NCBI RefSeq assembly: GCF_030269925.1
Contig: NC_085126.1
Span: forward strand, 8,434,501-8,498,500
Direction: 5' to 3'
Source: Bombyx mori
Lineage: Eukaryota > Arthropoda > Insecta > Lepidoptera > Bombycidae
DNA: 64,000 bases
Of the stretch, positions 18,115-28,033 are shown piece by piece (position 1 is the stretch's first letter; each line of letters begins with the position of its first letter). The notes beneath the pieces are model-generated. The model saw nothing but the letters and a program-made list of their open reading frames with translations, did not search any database and had not been told where the DNA came from. The position numbers and the translations under genes were made by a program.

Positions 18115-19115
18115 TTTTTTCCTTTAAGATCGTGGGAAAGAGTTTTGTATAAGGTTCTTTCTTGATTTAGTAAAGACTTGTCTTTTTCTAACTCGCTTAA
18201 TATATCTTCGACGAATGGATTCGAGTCGTCGATTTGAGTCGTAGGTATGACGATATTTTTACAATTACTCTTGAGGATGCTATCGTTGTGTTCTATTATG
18301 ACAGTGTTACTTTGGAATTATGTAATAGACGATATTTTTAAGAATTGACTGTAATTTTGATTTAAAGAACAAGATGGGGCCGATGTAGGAAAAGATTGGA
18401 TAGGCGAGGTAGGAGGATTTGATAGAGTCAGTGGGTCCGGCGGGATCCTGAGCATATTTGATGTCATAATATGTTTCCCCTCCGCGAAGAGGACTGGGGG
18501 TTTGTAGCAAAGAATCGTTTCCTCCTAGCAAGTCTACGAAAAGCAGTTCATTGGAATGTAAAAAGAGAATGTGTACATCAAGATCTTCTAAGCTAATCGG
18601 GCTAAGCCCGGTAGATTAAATTAGGATTCGAGGTCGAAGGAATAGGCTCGTCGACAGGTTGAATTAGGTTTACGGGGAATCGAGATAGAGCATCGGCGTC
18701 TTCGAGTTTCAATCTCCATCGAACTAAACGCGATCCTGGGTCTTTACAGTTGAATAACCATTTCAATTGTTTGTGGCCTGTTACTATATATAGTAAATTT
18801 GTGACCATAGAGGTATGGAGAGAAGGTGTTTGTATCGAATATAATAGCTAGGCATTCTTTTTCTGTCGTAGAGTAGTTTGTTTCAGCTTTATTTAAAGTT
18901 CTAGATACATAAGCTATTGAACGATCTTTCCCGATATCGCCCTGGGATAGGATTGCGTAAATGGCGTATTGGAAGCGTCACAGGTAAGTATGAAAAGTTC
19001 GGAAAAGTCGGGGTAAATAAAGGTAGCTTCGTTCTCTTTCGTTCGAAATTCTCCCTTTTTAGGCTTCCTGTCGTAACATCCTTAGGCAAATTTCTTTTGT
19101 TTATGCGCAACGTAC
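18115..19115 (-). pseudogene. Ty3/gypsy RT C-terminus and RNase H remnant
   Basis: The piece at 18602-18808 reads IVTGHKQLKWLFNCKDPGS, RLVRWRLKLEDADALSRFP, the end of the RNase H region of errantivirus polyproteins. Just upstream (18830-18920) the minus strand has RTLNKAETNYSTTEKECLA in pieces, the start of that domain. The region 18115-18600 continues the linker towards integrase with no recognisable motif. Confidence 0.65.
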
Positions 19116-19194
19116 CAACGAGGTGACTATGTTTTTCTAGGAGATTTTTGCCTAAATCTGCACTGGCGTACCGGTTGTCGGTATAGTGTGTGAC

Positions 19195-19401
19195 CTCGTT
19201 TAAGATAGCTGGTCATAAGAGACATAACGACATTGGTTGACTAGATGTTATATATTCAGTCTCATCTTGTTTACCAGAGTAAACTTGAACCTTGATGTAT
19301 ATCCTGGATTGGTACATATTTTAAACATTTCAATACCGTATTTGTGCCTTTTTAATCTAATATACTGTCGAAAAATTACTCGCCTTTGCAAATGGCACTA
19401 A
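19195..19401 (-). pseudogene. piggyBac transposase fragment, downstream half
   Basis: Minus strand reads, with stops, VPFAKASNFSTVY, KKAQIRY and YIKVQVYSGKQDETEY. These match the piggyBac blocks MVPFRGR-FRQYIPNKP-KYGIK-GYxxxxxVYxGK. It continues the fragment at 25319-25700; the 5.9 kb nuclease transposon is inserted between them. Heavily mutated. Confidence 0.6.
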
Positions 19402-19958
19402 TAGCCCAGTCATATTAGGGCTTTCACCTCGGAATGAAAGATAATAAGCTGCAAATTGGTATGAACTTTTGTTTTGTCATTCTAAATGTTGTCTCAAAAG
19501 TCACAATCGTTATCGTGTCCGCGTCTCAAGATATTCAAGGTCAAAGGTCACAAAAATCGGTTTTTCGCGAATATCTGGCTTCCTATCGGTTAAATGAGAT
19601 TTGCATTTATTATAAAAGTTGTAGGCTATAAAATTCCCTACAACTTTTGTTTAAACTTTTTTTTCATACGACTAACCGTTTTGAAGGTAGAGCGCGAAGA
19701 GTGCACATCGTACAGTCATATACGGCCTAATGCAAGGTCAAGCGTGAGTTATGGTTATCAGTACGTTATAAAGTCAATTATTTACTTGGAAATTATAATT
19801 ATTAAACAATGCCTATTATTTATGTACTAACTATTAATTATTTATATTTAATTAAAGTAAGTAACTTGATTATTTATATATAATTATTCATATTTAACTA
19901 TTTAAGTATAAAATATTATTAATTCTGGATTATATATTTTAGTTTTATTTTAAGTTAA
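19402..19958 (+). repeat. Left terminal inverted repeat of the nuclease transposon
   Basis: Inverted match to 24753-25318. Starts TAGCCCAGTCATATTAGG; after a variable block it resumes at ACCTCGGAATGAAAGATAAT and continues to TTTATTTTAAGTTAA. By eye I find very few substitutions over about 530 bp (one at about 19467), which suggests recent insertion or gene conversion between ends. A small open frame inside each copy is incidental. Confidence 0.9.
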
Positions 19959-20096
19959 AATGATAGTAAGAGTATATATTTTACACATATTTTTATTTAT
20001 TATTAAATACGGCATAATATACATTTATCAAAATGTGAGTTCAAATATCAAAAGTATCTTTGTTGATTTTAATTGTAATGAAATTGGAAATGGAAG

Positions 20097-23000
20097 CTAA
20101 TTATCTTCTTCTTCTTCGTTGTCTTCTTCTTCTTGTCGCTCAAAAATGTTCGATTCATTGTCATCATCCTCATTATCTGTCATGTTCATCTCCAAACCTT
20201 CGAGAATATCGGGATCATATGTATTTTCTTCATCGGGATTACTTGGATACAGTGAAGCGTTGAGGCAAGCTTGTCCGTTGCACTGGCCGCAAGCTAAAGA
20301 ACATTGTAGCCCTGATTTTCTGCATCCACAGCGGGAACCACAACCATTTTTGCAATTGCAAAATATTACGTTTAGTAGTTCGGCTGGTGCTGGAGGTAAT
20401 AACGTTCGTATGGGCTCCAGGATTTCATTTTCAAGCATCCAGCCCCATTCTTGAGGTTCTAAGTCCTTCCCTAACCACGTTTGAATCTGGTAGTAGACAC
20501 GTTTTATGTGTTGATGAGCTGCTACACTTGTTGGTGGAAGTGTTGACAGTTGTACAGGTTTATTTAGTTTTGTAAATTTGATGAATTGCGTGTAGCGGAA
20601 ATGATCAATGTTGTCCTCAGATTTTGGAGCATTATATAATGCCAACAAGATGCGCACTCCATTTTCTAATAATGTTTGTTTTGGGCAGTTTTCTTGTTGA
20701 AATACTTCCACCAGTTTATCTAAATGAGGATTTTTTTCCAATGCTCTAGTAACAGTTTTTTTTCCTTTTTTAAATAGCGCAGAAGTCGTGTCACAGCCAC
20801 TGAATGCGTGTAAAAATAAAATGTGCTTTTTAGTACGAGGATATTGGTCAAAACTTTTAGTAGAATATATTTGTGTTTTGACATTGCCTTTGCCAACTTT
20901 TTTCAAAAAAATTTCCTGATGATGTGACTGAGTACGTCCAATTAAAATAACGAGCAAATCGATATCTTCTCCTATGATGACAGCAGTCTTTTGATGTTCT
21001 GATAAGGCAATAGCTGTGTCAATGATGAGAACATCAGCATCATCTCTGGCTTGTTTTGTTGTGATATTAACAGTTTTAAATTTTTCAACAAGCATGTCGA
21101 TAAATTTTTTTTTATTAGACCGATTTGATAAAAAAAATTCTTGACTGATTGGCACAACCATTGTTTCGTCAAAACAAACTTCATATGATTTTGAAAGTGC
21201 AGCAGTTCTTCTTTGTTGTTCCAGTGCTTTAATATTTTTACTATAGTCCGAATATCCGTCAAATACAACAACAATTGCTGAGCCATAATGTGTTTGTAAA
21301 TATTTAATGTACTTATTTAAAATAATAGAGAAAGTATCGTCTTTGCTCCATACGACGCGATGCAGAAGAAATCCACCATCGATGATGTATGTTACATTAT
21401 TTTCATCAAGATCGATAACGACAGGCATCATATTGTCATATAATGTTGCTTTCGTGGTTTTTCTCATGCCATTACTATCAAATAAAGATGTCAGATACGG
21501 ACTTAGTTCATACTGAAGATATTCTTGTAAATTACTTTCAAATTTTTTGCTTACAGTTATTCTCTGGAAAAGTAACATTGGATCTATAGAAACTTTACAA
21601 TCATTAATTTTGACAGATTTGTTAATGGCTGAAAGCGGTAAAACCTTATCGACGCGTTTTAACTTTATTTCGTTGAAGTTCAAACCAGTTATCTTTACCA
21701 TAGATTGCAATCCGATTTCATGGGCTCGGTAACAATTAATTTGGTCATTTCCAACGATTCCTGAAGCTAAGGATACCAACTGATTCGCATTTGGAAAGGG
21801 ATTATGAAGCGTAAACCAACCAACCAGTTCATTTACATCAGTATCATCCCTTTTTATTCGTGAATCTCTAGCATCAACATGTTGGTCCACAGAATCGAAA
21901 GAAATGTTACAAAACCGTTCAATTTCTTCACAAATTGTATTCGTGGCATACATAGCATATACCCACTTACATAGAACACTTTCTTGTGTACTTCGGCCTC
22001 GAGATACTCCTCCTTCTGTCTTCATAGATTTCATCAGACTTTGCTCGATTACCATGTCTGTCCATGTACCAGAATTGAATTTTTCTGTTCGTTTTACAGT
22101 AAAGAATCCGTTTTTAAAGTTCTCAAAAACCTGTTGATCCATTGTCTCCTCAAGTTTTAACATATCTTGAAGATACAAATGAGCTGACTTCGCATATAGG
22201 AAATGACCACCAGCATGAAAATAGGGCAGCATTTTTCGCACTGCATCCAAATGTTCTTGAAAAAGTCCCAGCCTTTCAGCGCGAATGAAATCTAGGGCTA
22301 TTGATACCATTTCAAAATATTGCACCCATAACTGTGCCGTGGGACCTCGAGCTTTTAATTCTTTTAGTTTATCCTGAAATTGATCAATTAACGAGTTGGA
22401 GCTGCTCGTACATCCTTCAACATCTTCGTAGGAAACATCGCGACTAGTTATCTGTTCAATTAACTCATCTAACACACAATTTTCAATTTTCATCTCTTCA
22501 AAAATCTTTATTGATAATGCAAGTCGTAATAATATATGGCCTCTGATACTTCTTGCATAAGCGTGACCATTCAACATTTTGTCGACCGAATTTGTAGCAT
22601 ATATTTTACTTAAAGCTTCCTTGAGACCACTACCGTCCATTACATGTCCTATGCATCCAAGAAAAGACATGAGCATATGAAATCCTCCAAGTTTGACAAC
22701 TGTTTTAGACAAGTCTGAGTTTGCATCTGACGCAGCAACCATTTCACGTGCTTTTGAGTACAGGGGCTGATCAAATGTAATTATGCACGTTTTTTGTTGA
22801 TGTGACTTGGCAATATTTATAGCACTATGTAAAGTTGTATAAATTGTGTCTAAATTACTGGCAGGATGATCAATGAAAGGTAGAAATATAACCTGAGAAG
22901 TTGAAAAATTTTGATTATTTTTCGTAAGTTGTTGAAGATAGCCATTCCACCCTGGCAACGGTGAAAGATTCTTCCATTTTCCGTATAACCACAACAAATC

Positions 23001-23492
23001 AACTGCATTAAAATTTTTTTCAATCAGTACTTGATCATCATGTAGATTTTGGACTTGAATCTTGCTGTACCCAGGTACAACTGGCTTTTCATATGCTAAA
23101 AGAGATACATGTGATATTGCTGCTAACTCTTTTGCACTCGGTTTAGTTGTACATTTTTTTATGCGATCATCATAAATTACAGCATCTTTCGGAGTAATTA
23201 TTTTTATCATTCCCATAACGTGAAGAGTATTATTACCGTCAAGAGTACTGACATTAATATCTGCATTGTCTCCAACATATTGTACCAACGCACCAGACTC
23301 TGATGGTAAAATACGAGGTTGTGGATGGTAAACTGCTGAAACTTCATACTGTATGGTATTATTATATGATGCAGCAAATCCTAAAGATGATAAAACATCC
23401 AACAATTTTTTAGACCCATATCTTCTGTGAAGAAATACGGAAAGGCCCAACAGTAGCTGTGATGAAAATGAACGTTCTCGTATCGAAGCCAT
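20097..23492 (-). CDS. Transposon-encoded protein, XPG/PIN-like nuclease region and CXC-like tail (downstream part)
   Basis: An uninterrupted 1,131-codon frame. The first 650 residues are not recognised. Around residues 690-900 are features of FEN1/XPG-like or PIN-fold nucleases: IIDGGFLLHRVVW (about 704), VVVFDGYSDY, DDADVLIIDTAIAL, IIGEDIDLLVIL (about 842) and HAFSGCDTTSALF (about 895). The acidic residues in these blocks could bind metal. Residues 1040-1080 form a CXC-type cluster (CNCKNGCGSRCGCRKSGLQC), and the end is a run of Glu/Asp. It continues in the same frame as 23541-24674 across one TGA, so the original product was probably one protein of about 1,475-1,520 residues. The role in transposition is inferred from its being the only large gene between the inverted repeats. 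Confidence 0.75.
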   Translation of the reverse strand: MASIRERSFSSQLLLGLSVFLHRRYGSKKLLDVLSSLGFAASYNNTIQYEVSAVYHPQPRILPSESGALVQYVGDNADINVSTLDGNNTLHVMGMIKIITPKDAVIYDDRIKKCTTKPSAKELAAISHVSLLAYEKPVVPGYSKIQVQNLHDDQVLIEKNFNAVDLLWLYGKWKNLSPLPGWNGYLQQLTKNNQNFSTSQVIFLPFIDHPASNLDTIYTTLHSAINIAKSHQQKTCIITFDQPLYSKAREMVAASDANSDLSKTVVKLGGFHMLMSFLGCIGHVMDGSGLKEALSKIYATNSVDKMLNGHAYARSIRGHILLRLALSIKIFEEMKIENCVLDELIEQITSRDVSYEDVEGCTSSSNSLIDQFQDKLKELKARGPTAQLWVQYFEMVSIALDFIRAERLGLFQEHLDAVRKMLPYFHAGGHFLYAKSAHLYLQDMLKLEETMDQQVFENFKNGFFTVKRTEKFNSGTWTDMVIEQSLMKSMKTEGGVSRGRSTQESVLCKWVYAMYATNTICEEIERFCNISFDSVDQHVDARDSRIKRDDTDVNELVGWFTLHNPFPNANQLVSLASGIVGNDQINCYRAHEIGLQSMVKITGLNFNEIKLKRVDKVLPLSAINKSVKINDCKVSIDPMLLFQRITVSKKFESNLQEYLQYELSPYLTSLFDSNGMRKTTKATLYDNMMPVVIDLDENNVTYIIDGGFLLHRVVWSKDDTFSIILNKYIKYLQTHYGSAIVVVFDGYSDYSKNIKALEQQRRTAALSKSYEVCFDETMVVPISQEFFLSNRSNKKKFIDMLVEKFKTVNITTKQARDDADVLIIDTAIALSEHQKTAVIIGEDIDLLVILIGRTQSHHQEIFLKKVGKGNVKTQIYSTKSFDQYPRTKKHILFLHAFSGCDTTSALFKKGKKTVTRALEKNPHLDKLVEVFQQENCPKQTLLENGVRILLALYNAPKSEDNIDHFRYTQFIKFTKLNKPVQLSTLPPTSVAAHQHIKRVYYQIQTWLGKDLEPQEWGWMLENEILEPIRTLLPPAPAELLNVIFCNCKNGCGSRCGCRKSGLQCSLACGQCNGQACLNASLYPSNPDEENTYDPDILEGLEMNMTDNEDDDNESNIFERQEEEDNEEEEDN

Positions 23493-23540
23493 TATTGCGT
23501 GGCTAATAGATGTGCATTTCGTTTTTAAATGATCTACTTG

Positions 23541-24674
23541 TCATTTTCTATTTTTTAATATCATTTCTTCCAAAAAATGTGATAATGTTTTTGGTATTTC
23601 TTCATTAATACAATCTAGCATTTTATTCGGAGGTGGATACGTTTTTGTTTCAACTACAGATGATCTGATGTCTTCCCTAATAATAGCCGCAGCAGCTTCT
23701 ACAATCCGTAGACGTTCTTCTACAGGAGTACTTTTTTTATTTTCGTACCAAGTTTTTGATAATACGTTAAGCTGTGTATCACGGAAAGATATAATTGTAA
23801 ATGATCCAATTTTTTTTGTGATTATTATATCAGTTAAATACTTTTGTTGTAATTTTGTAATAATTGTCTTATCGTCAGGTATGTATTCCGTAGGGACATC
23901 TTTAAGTTCTTTCAAAGTAAATTGAGAATCTTCATTATTTTCTATATAATAAAAAATCTCCTTCATTGCTTGAGTGACTTGATCATCTTGGCGAGGCTTT
24001 TTATCTGCAGATGGTACTCGGGTTAAAAAGTTAGTATAGCAAATAGTATGATACTTTGCTTCAGCAGCGATCAAATCATACTCGTAATATATACGTTCCT
24101 TTACTAATTCTCCTAAGGAATCGTTTCGTTCTTCTGCTCTCTTAATTACGTTGTCTTTGAATGCAAAAGTACTTACATTACTTATTGTCCGTCTATACTT
24201 TAATTTTTTTTTCTTTTCTGCTATTTCATCAGCTTCTTGGCCACAAAATAAGCATAACTTTCCAAAATCAAAGACTTCATTTCGTTTTTTACGAGGTGCA
24301 CTTGACGTTGAAGGTTCACTCTCATCTGTGCGTCGTTTTGATGCAATAATAACATTTTTACTCGTGTACACTTTTCGACACTCGGAATGCACATTTACAG
24401 AACTTAAAGTATTTAAATAGTCTATATGTCCATCATTTCTTTCAATACTTGCAGTTTTTAAAGTTTGTAAACCACGTACGACATTCACAGAAACACCTTC
24501 TGAAAGTTTCTTATCACATATAAAACACAAATCAGCCATAGCTCTTAAAACCGTACGTCCGTAGTTGCAACGGTACAATTTCAAACTAACGAATAATCTT
24601 GACTCATACAAAGTGGAGAGAGTGGCCTTGAATACTATAGAACATCTGTCCCGGCAATGAATAGAAAAGGGCAT
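23541..24674 (-). CDS. N-terminal part of the transposon nuclease protein, ends at an in-frame TGA
   Basis: 377 codons from the first ATG, but the internal ATG at 24537-24539 (MADLCFICDKKLSEGV) is the more natural start because the zinc-binding-looking pairs begin there. Cysteine pairs CFICDK and CLFCGQ, plus HSECRKVYTSK and KYHTICYTNF, suggest a zinc-binding N-terminal domain. The rest is charged and helical. The stop is TGA at 23541-23543; the same frame then stays open for 16 sense codons up to the next ATG at 23492, and through the 1,131-codon frame. So this is either a single nonsense mutation or a leaky stop. Confidence 0.7.
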   Translation of the reverse strand: MPFSIHCRDRCSIVFKATLSTLYESRLFVSLKLYRCNYGRTVLRAMADLCFICDKKLSEGVSVNVVRGLQTLKTASIERNDGHIDYLNTLSSVNVHSECRKVYTSKNVIIASKRRTDESEPSTSSAPRKKRNEVFDFGKLCLFCGQEADEIAEKKKKLKYRRTISNVSTFAFKDNVIKRAEERNDSLGELVKERIYYEYDLIAAEAKYHTICYTNFLTRVPSADKKPRQDDQVTQAMKEIFYYIENNEDSQFTLKELKDVPTEYIPDDKTIITKLQQKYLTDIIITKKIGSFTIISFRDTQLNVLSKTWYENKKSTPVEERLRIVEAAAAIIREDIRSSVVETKTYPPPNKMLDCINEEIPKTLSHFLEEMILKNRK

Positions 24675-24752
24675 AGGGTAGGGACAAGTATTTCCAGGTA
24701 TATAAGTATTGAGAAATTTACGCGTTTTAAAGAAAAGATATATAATGTCGTG

Positions 24753-25318
24753 TTAACTTAAAATAAAACTAAAATATATAATCCAGAATTAATAATATTT
24801 TATACTTAAATAGTTAAATATGAATAATTATATATAAATAATCAAGTTACTTACTTTAATTAAATATAAATAATTAATAGTTAGTACATAAATAATAGGC
24901 ATTGTTTAATAATTATAATTTCCAAGTAAATAATTGACTTTATAACGTACTGATAACCATAACTCACGCTTGACCTTGCATTAGGCCGTATATGACTGTA
25001 CGATGTGCACTCTTCGCGCTCTACCTTCAAAACGGTTAGTCGTATGAAAAAAAAGTTTAAACAAAAGTTGTAGGGAATTTTATAGCCTACAACTTTTATA
25101 ATAAATGCAAATCTCATTTAACCGATAGGAAGCCAGATATTCGCGAAAAACCGATTTTTGTGACCTTTGACCTTGAATATCTTGAGACGCGGACACGATA
25201 ACGATTGTGACTTTTGAGACAACATTTAGAATGACAAAACAAAGGTTCATACCAATTTGCAGCTTATTATCTTTCATTCCGAGGTTGACCCCTTTTTTTA
25301 CCTAATATGACTGGGCTA
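24753..25318 (-). repeat. Right terminal inverted repeat of the nuclease transposon
   Basis: Reverse complement of the left repeat, 9 bp longer through a poly-A/G block (CCCCTTTTTTTA near 25290-25300). The promoter for the minus-strand gene must lie in or just inside this repeat, since the coding region begins at 24539 or 24674. Confidence 0.9.
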
Positions 25319-25751
25319 TAAAGACATCAATGCAGAGATTTTCCTGAGGGTAGTAATGTGCAGCAAAGTTGAGATTTAAAGTATCAAGCAAACTACGAAT
25401 TTTAAACAAACTGTCGCCAGGAGGTTGATCTTCGTTATTAGAAAAGTGCACCATTCGTAACATAATCTCAAACTGTTACGAGCCATAATTGTACGTGGGA
25501 AAGATTGAAAAATCAGGGGATTAGTTGACCAATAATCAGCTAGCTTTGGTAACTTGACGATTCCCATCCACAAAATGAGAGCAAAAAGTATTTTGATTTC
25601 GTCCGTATTTGTCCAGCCAAGTAATCGTGCTTCGTCGATTCTTTTTTTATTTGTTTTTTTGAACTCAGCTTTATAATCATTTCTTCGGCATAGCGATTAG
25701 CTTCTTTAGCTATATTTTAAAAAAAAGTGTCCGGGACTAACAAAGTATAAA
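25319..25751 (-). pseudogene. piggyBac transposase fragment, upstream half
   Basis: Minus strand reads LLGWTNTDEIKILFALILWM, GIVKLPKLADYWSTNPLIFQ, then NLNFAAHYYPQENLCIDVF up to the transposon junction. The GIxKLPxxxDYW and YxPxxxLSIDE blocks are characteristic of piggyBac-type (DDE_Tnp_1_7) transposases. The next block (MVPFRGR-like) lies at 19401, on the other side of the insertion. Stops and deletions show it was dead before or after the insertion. Confidence 0.7.
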
Positions 25752-26819
25752 ATGATTCTAGTTTTGAATAAGCCAAGCCAAAAAGAAAACTTGTTCCTTG
25801 AGAACAAATTTGAGAGTGATGAATCAAATACACCAGCAACAAAAGGATCAACTGTTGACTATGAGTTATCTTCCTATATATTATCATCCACTCCATTAAA
25901 GATTTGCACTTCAGACTATAGCTCCCAGACTAAAAAAGTTGAAAAAAAGGAATCTGTTAACAGCTTTATCTAAAGTGAAAAATAAACCACGTTTATATAT
26001 TGGACTTCCACACGAATTATATTTCATAATAGGCTTGATTGAGAAACATACAAATGTTTCTTCACAAAATATATTATGTTTGATGAGGATAAAATTAAAC
26101 AGCATTGTTGATGTTTAATTTTATCATTATCAAACATAATATATTTTGTTATTCCGGCATTCTCTCAGTTGGCTGATGATTTTGATTTATCTGTAAGTCA
26201 AGCAAGCAATATATTTTTCAAAAAGCTCCCAGAAATTGGAAATGTAATATCACTCGTTGTTAGACAATTTTCAGACAAAACTACCAAGATAAGCCTTCCT
26301 ATGCCTTTTAGATATAAGCATAACCAATGACATGTATCATTGATTGTTTGGAAATAGAATTAATACAAAAAGGCCACGTACCTATCTCTAACCTGGTCAG
26401 AGTATAAAAAAAAACCAATACAATAAAATATCTTGTTGCATGCACTCTAGATGGTCTGGTCAGTTTTATTTTCAATGGATATGCAGAAAACATAAGTGAT
26501 GTCAACTTGGTGGAAAATAGCAAGTTTTTAGACAGTTTGCCACTTAACCTAACGTTGTGTTTTAGCAGACAGAGGGTTTTAACACCTTAAGCATTATTTA
26601 TCCTTCAAAGGATTTAGTTTGATGATGCCTCCTATTGCTTCCAGTGATTGTAAATTAAGTAAAGCTAAAGTTCGGCAAACTAAACAAATAGTCAGTCTTC
26701 GAATTCGTGTTGAAAGGGTCATTCGAAGACTTAGAGAGTTTGGCATGTTGAAGATGCATTCAGTTGTAAACTCTGTGGGGCAACTGTACGCCCTTTTTAG
26801 TAAATTGCTTTCAGTATAA
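25752..26819 (+). pseudogene. IS5/Harbinger-related (DDE_4, ISL2EU-like) transposase remnant
   Basis: Plus strand, several frames. Readable blocks are KPRLYIGLPHELYFIIGLIE, FSQLADDFDLSVSQASNIFF, LVACTLDGLVSFIFNGYAEN, ISDVNLVENSKFLDSLP and, at 26619-26819, MMPPIASSDCKLSKAKVRQT then QIVSLRIRVERVIRRLREFG. The last is the RIxVERxIxRxK motif near the end of DDE_4 transposases; the DG and ISD blocks match the second catalytic region. A foldback duplication at 26064-26149 disrupts the middle. Several stops; inactive. Confidence 0.65.
26064..26149. repeat. Long hairpin: 38-bp inverted repeat with 10-nt loop
   Basis: 26064-26101 and 26112-26149 are reverse complements with two mismatches (ATATATTATGTTTGATGAGG against its complement). 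It lies inside the DDE_4 remnant, where the protein frame is colinear only up to the first arm, so the second arm is extra sequence created by copying back. Confidence 0.85.
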
Positions 26820-27080
26820 AAGTTTTATTTGTATGAAAAACGTTTATTCTAACGTAATAAACGTGTGTCAGTGATAACAAAACATATTTTTAAAATTCGA
26901 ATAATAATTGTTATTTTTATTGAAACTTAATCATCAAGGGAAATGGGACAATGGAAATTGGACAAAACATATCTGTAACTGAACATGTTGCAAAGTCTGC
27001 TCTGGGTATGGTTCTGTAAACAGGTCGCTTTTGAAGGGATATATATACATATTCCCGTGACCCTGAAAGCTGAAGCTACG

Positions 27081-28033
27081 TTACCTACAGTGGCAATATT
27101 TATAAAGGCTCTGTTGAAAATCGATATTACTTATAGATCTACCAGGATGCTGTGTCTTCCATTCATCAGCTTCAATTGCGTACTGGCTTTTAAGAGGACT
27201 GTAAACACCCCTATCCAAGGGTTGTAATTTGTGACTGCTGTGAGGTGGCAAAGTAAGTACTATCATGTTATGCTGTCTGCAATGCAAGCTAATATGGTTT
27301 GAATGATTGTCGATAATCAGTAGCACAGGATTATCGGCAGTTGGTGAAATATGGTCCTTGAAATGATGAAGCCATTGCAAATATAAATCCGTGTTGATGA
27401 ATTCCGAATCAGATGTCATACCAATACTGCCAGTTGGAGCTCCATCCATTAGTTCACTCTTCATCTTTTTTCGAGGAAAAATAAATGCAGGCGGCACATA
27501 ATTTCCAGTCGTACTGACACAGCAAACAGTGGTTATAGTTTGACCACGTTCTCCAGAAACAATTTTATTAACTTTTTTTTTCCTTTCGGTGATATAACTT
27601 TATGAGTCTTTTTTGGAACGGTGACGATGCCAGTCTCGTCCATATTATATATTCGACCTGAAGGGAAGTTATATTTTTCTTGACACTTTTTCAAGTTTGT
27701 ATAAAATCTATTTACTTGCACTTGATTAAAACCAATGGCTCTTGCAATGCTCGTAGGTGTAGCTTGCTTTAAAGCTAAATCAGAATGTCGTTTTATAAAC
27801 TCGTAGACCCAATCTTTTCCAGCCATTTATGTTGTTTTATTAAATCTATTCTCTATTTCATTAGCTTCTGCAAATTCGTAAACCACTTTTCTCAGTGTTT
27901 GCAATGGTTGTAATTTTTTTCCTAAAAACAAAAAAAAAGACAATTTTAATATTTTCAGATGGCCATTATAAATAATAAATAATAACATACCTAGCTTACT
28001 ATACGATGACTTTCTACGCTGCCTAGCTCCCAA
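27081..28033 (-). pseudogene. pogo/Tigger-type transposase remnant
   Basis: Minus-strand frames carry an HTH_CENPB-like block (KDWVYEFIKRHSDLALKQAT), then YNMDETGIVTVPKKTHKV with the first catalytic Asp, NPVLLIIDNHSNHISLHCRQ with the second, and LPPHSSHKLQPLDRGVYSPL, the third region of the DDE_1 domain. Frames are broken at about 27530 and 27827, and the upstream N-terminal HTH is only partly present (LQPLQTLRKVVYEFAEANEI). DNA-transposon enzyme, inactive. Confidence 0.8.

Larger units (their letters stand above)
14489..19115 (-). mobile_element. Decayed errantivirus-like Ty3/gypsy element (RT, RNase H, integrase, env)
   Basis: Minus-strand remnants in the order RT/RNase H (18115-19115), integrase (15640-16715) and envelope (14489-15030), as in insect errantiviruses (gypsy type). 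Many stops and frameshifts. Two later insertions split it: an R1 LINE at 16829-18093 and an RTE 3' end at 15390-15600. No LTR or gag was recognised. It is an old, inactive endogenous retrovirus-like element of an insect. Confidence 0.65.
19402..25318 (-). mobile_element. 5.9-kb DNA transposon with long terminal inverted repeats and nuclease-type protein (Academ-like?)
   Basis: The ends TAGCCCAGTCATATTAGG (19402 onward) and its complement (ending 25318) begin inverted repeats of 557 and 566 bp (19402-19958 and 24753-25318). They are nearly identical apart from a short block, 7 against 15 bp, close to the ends. TAA at 19399-19401 and 25319-25321 looks like a 3-bp target duplication, and the flanks are two halves of one piggyBac gene, which confirms the boundaries. 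Inside, on the minus strand, is one coding region of about 1,520 codons with a single in-frame TGA. Long TIRs, short duplication, an XPG-like nuclease region and a cysteine-rich tail recall the Academ superfamily, but that assignment is from memory of the family description and tentative. Confidence 0.8.

Noticed and set aside
19434..19830. Two small ORFs repeated exactly at 24881-25277
   Set aside because: They lie in the terminal inverted repeats of the nuclease transposon and duplicate only because the repeats do.
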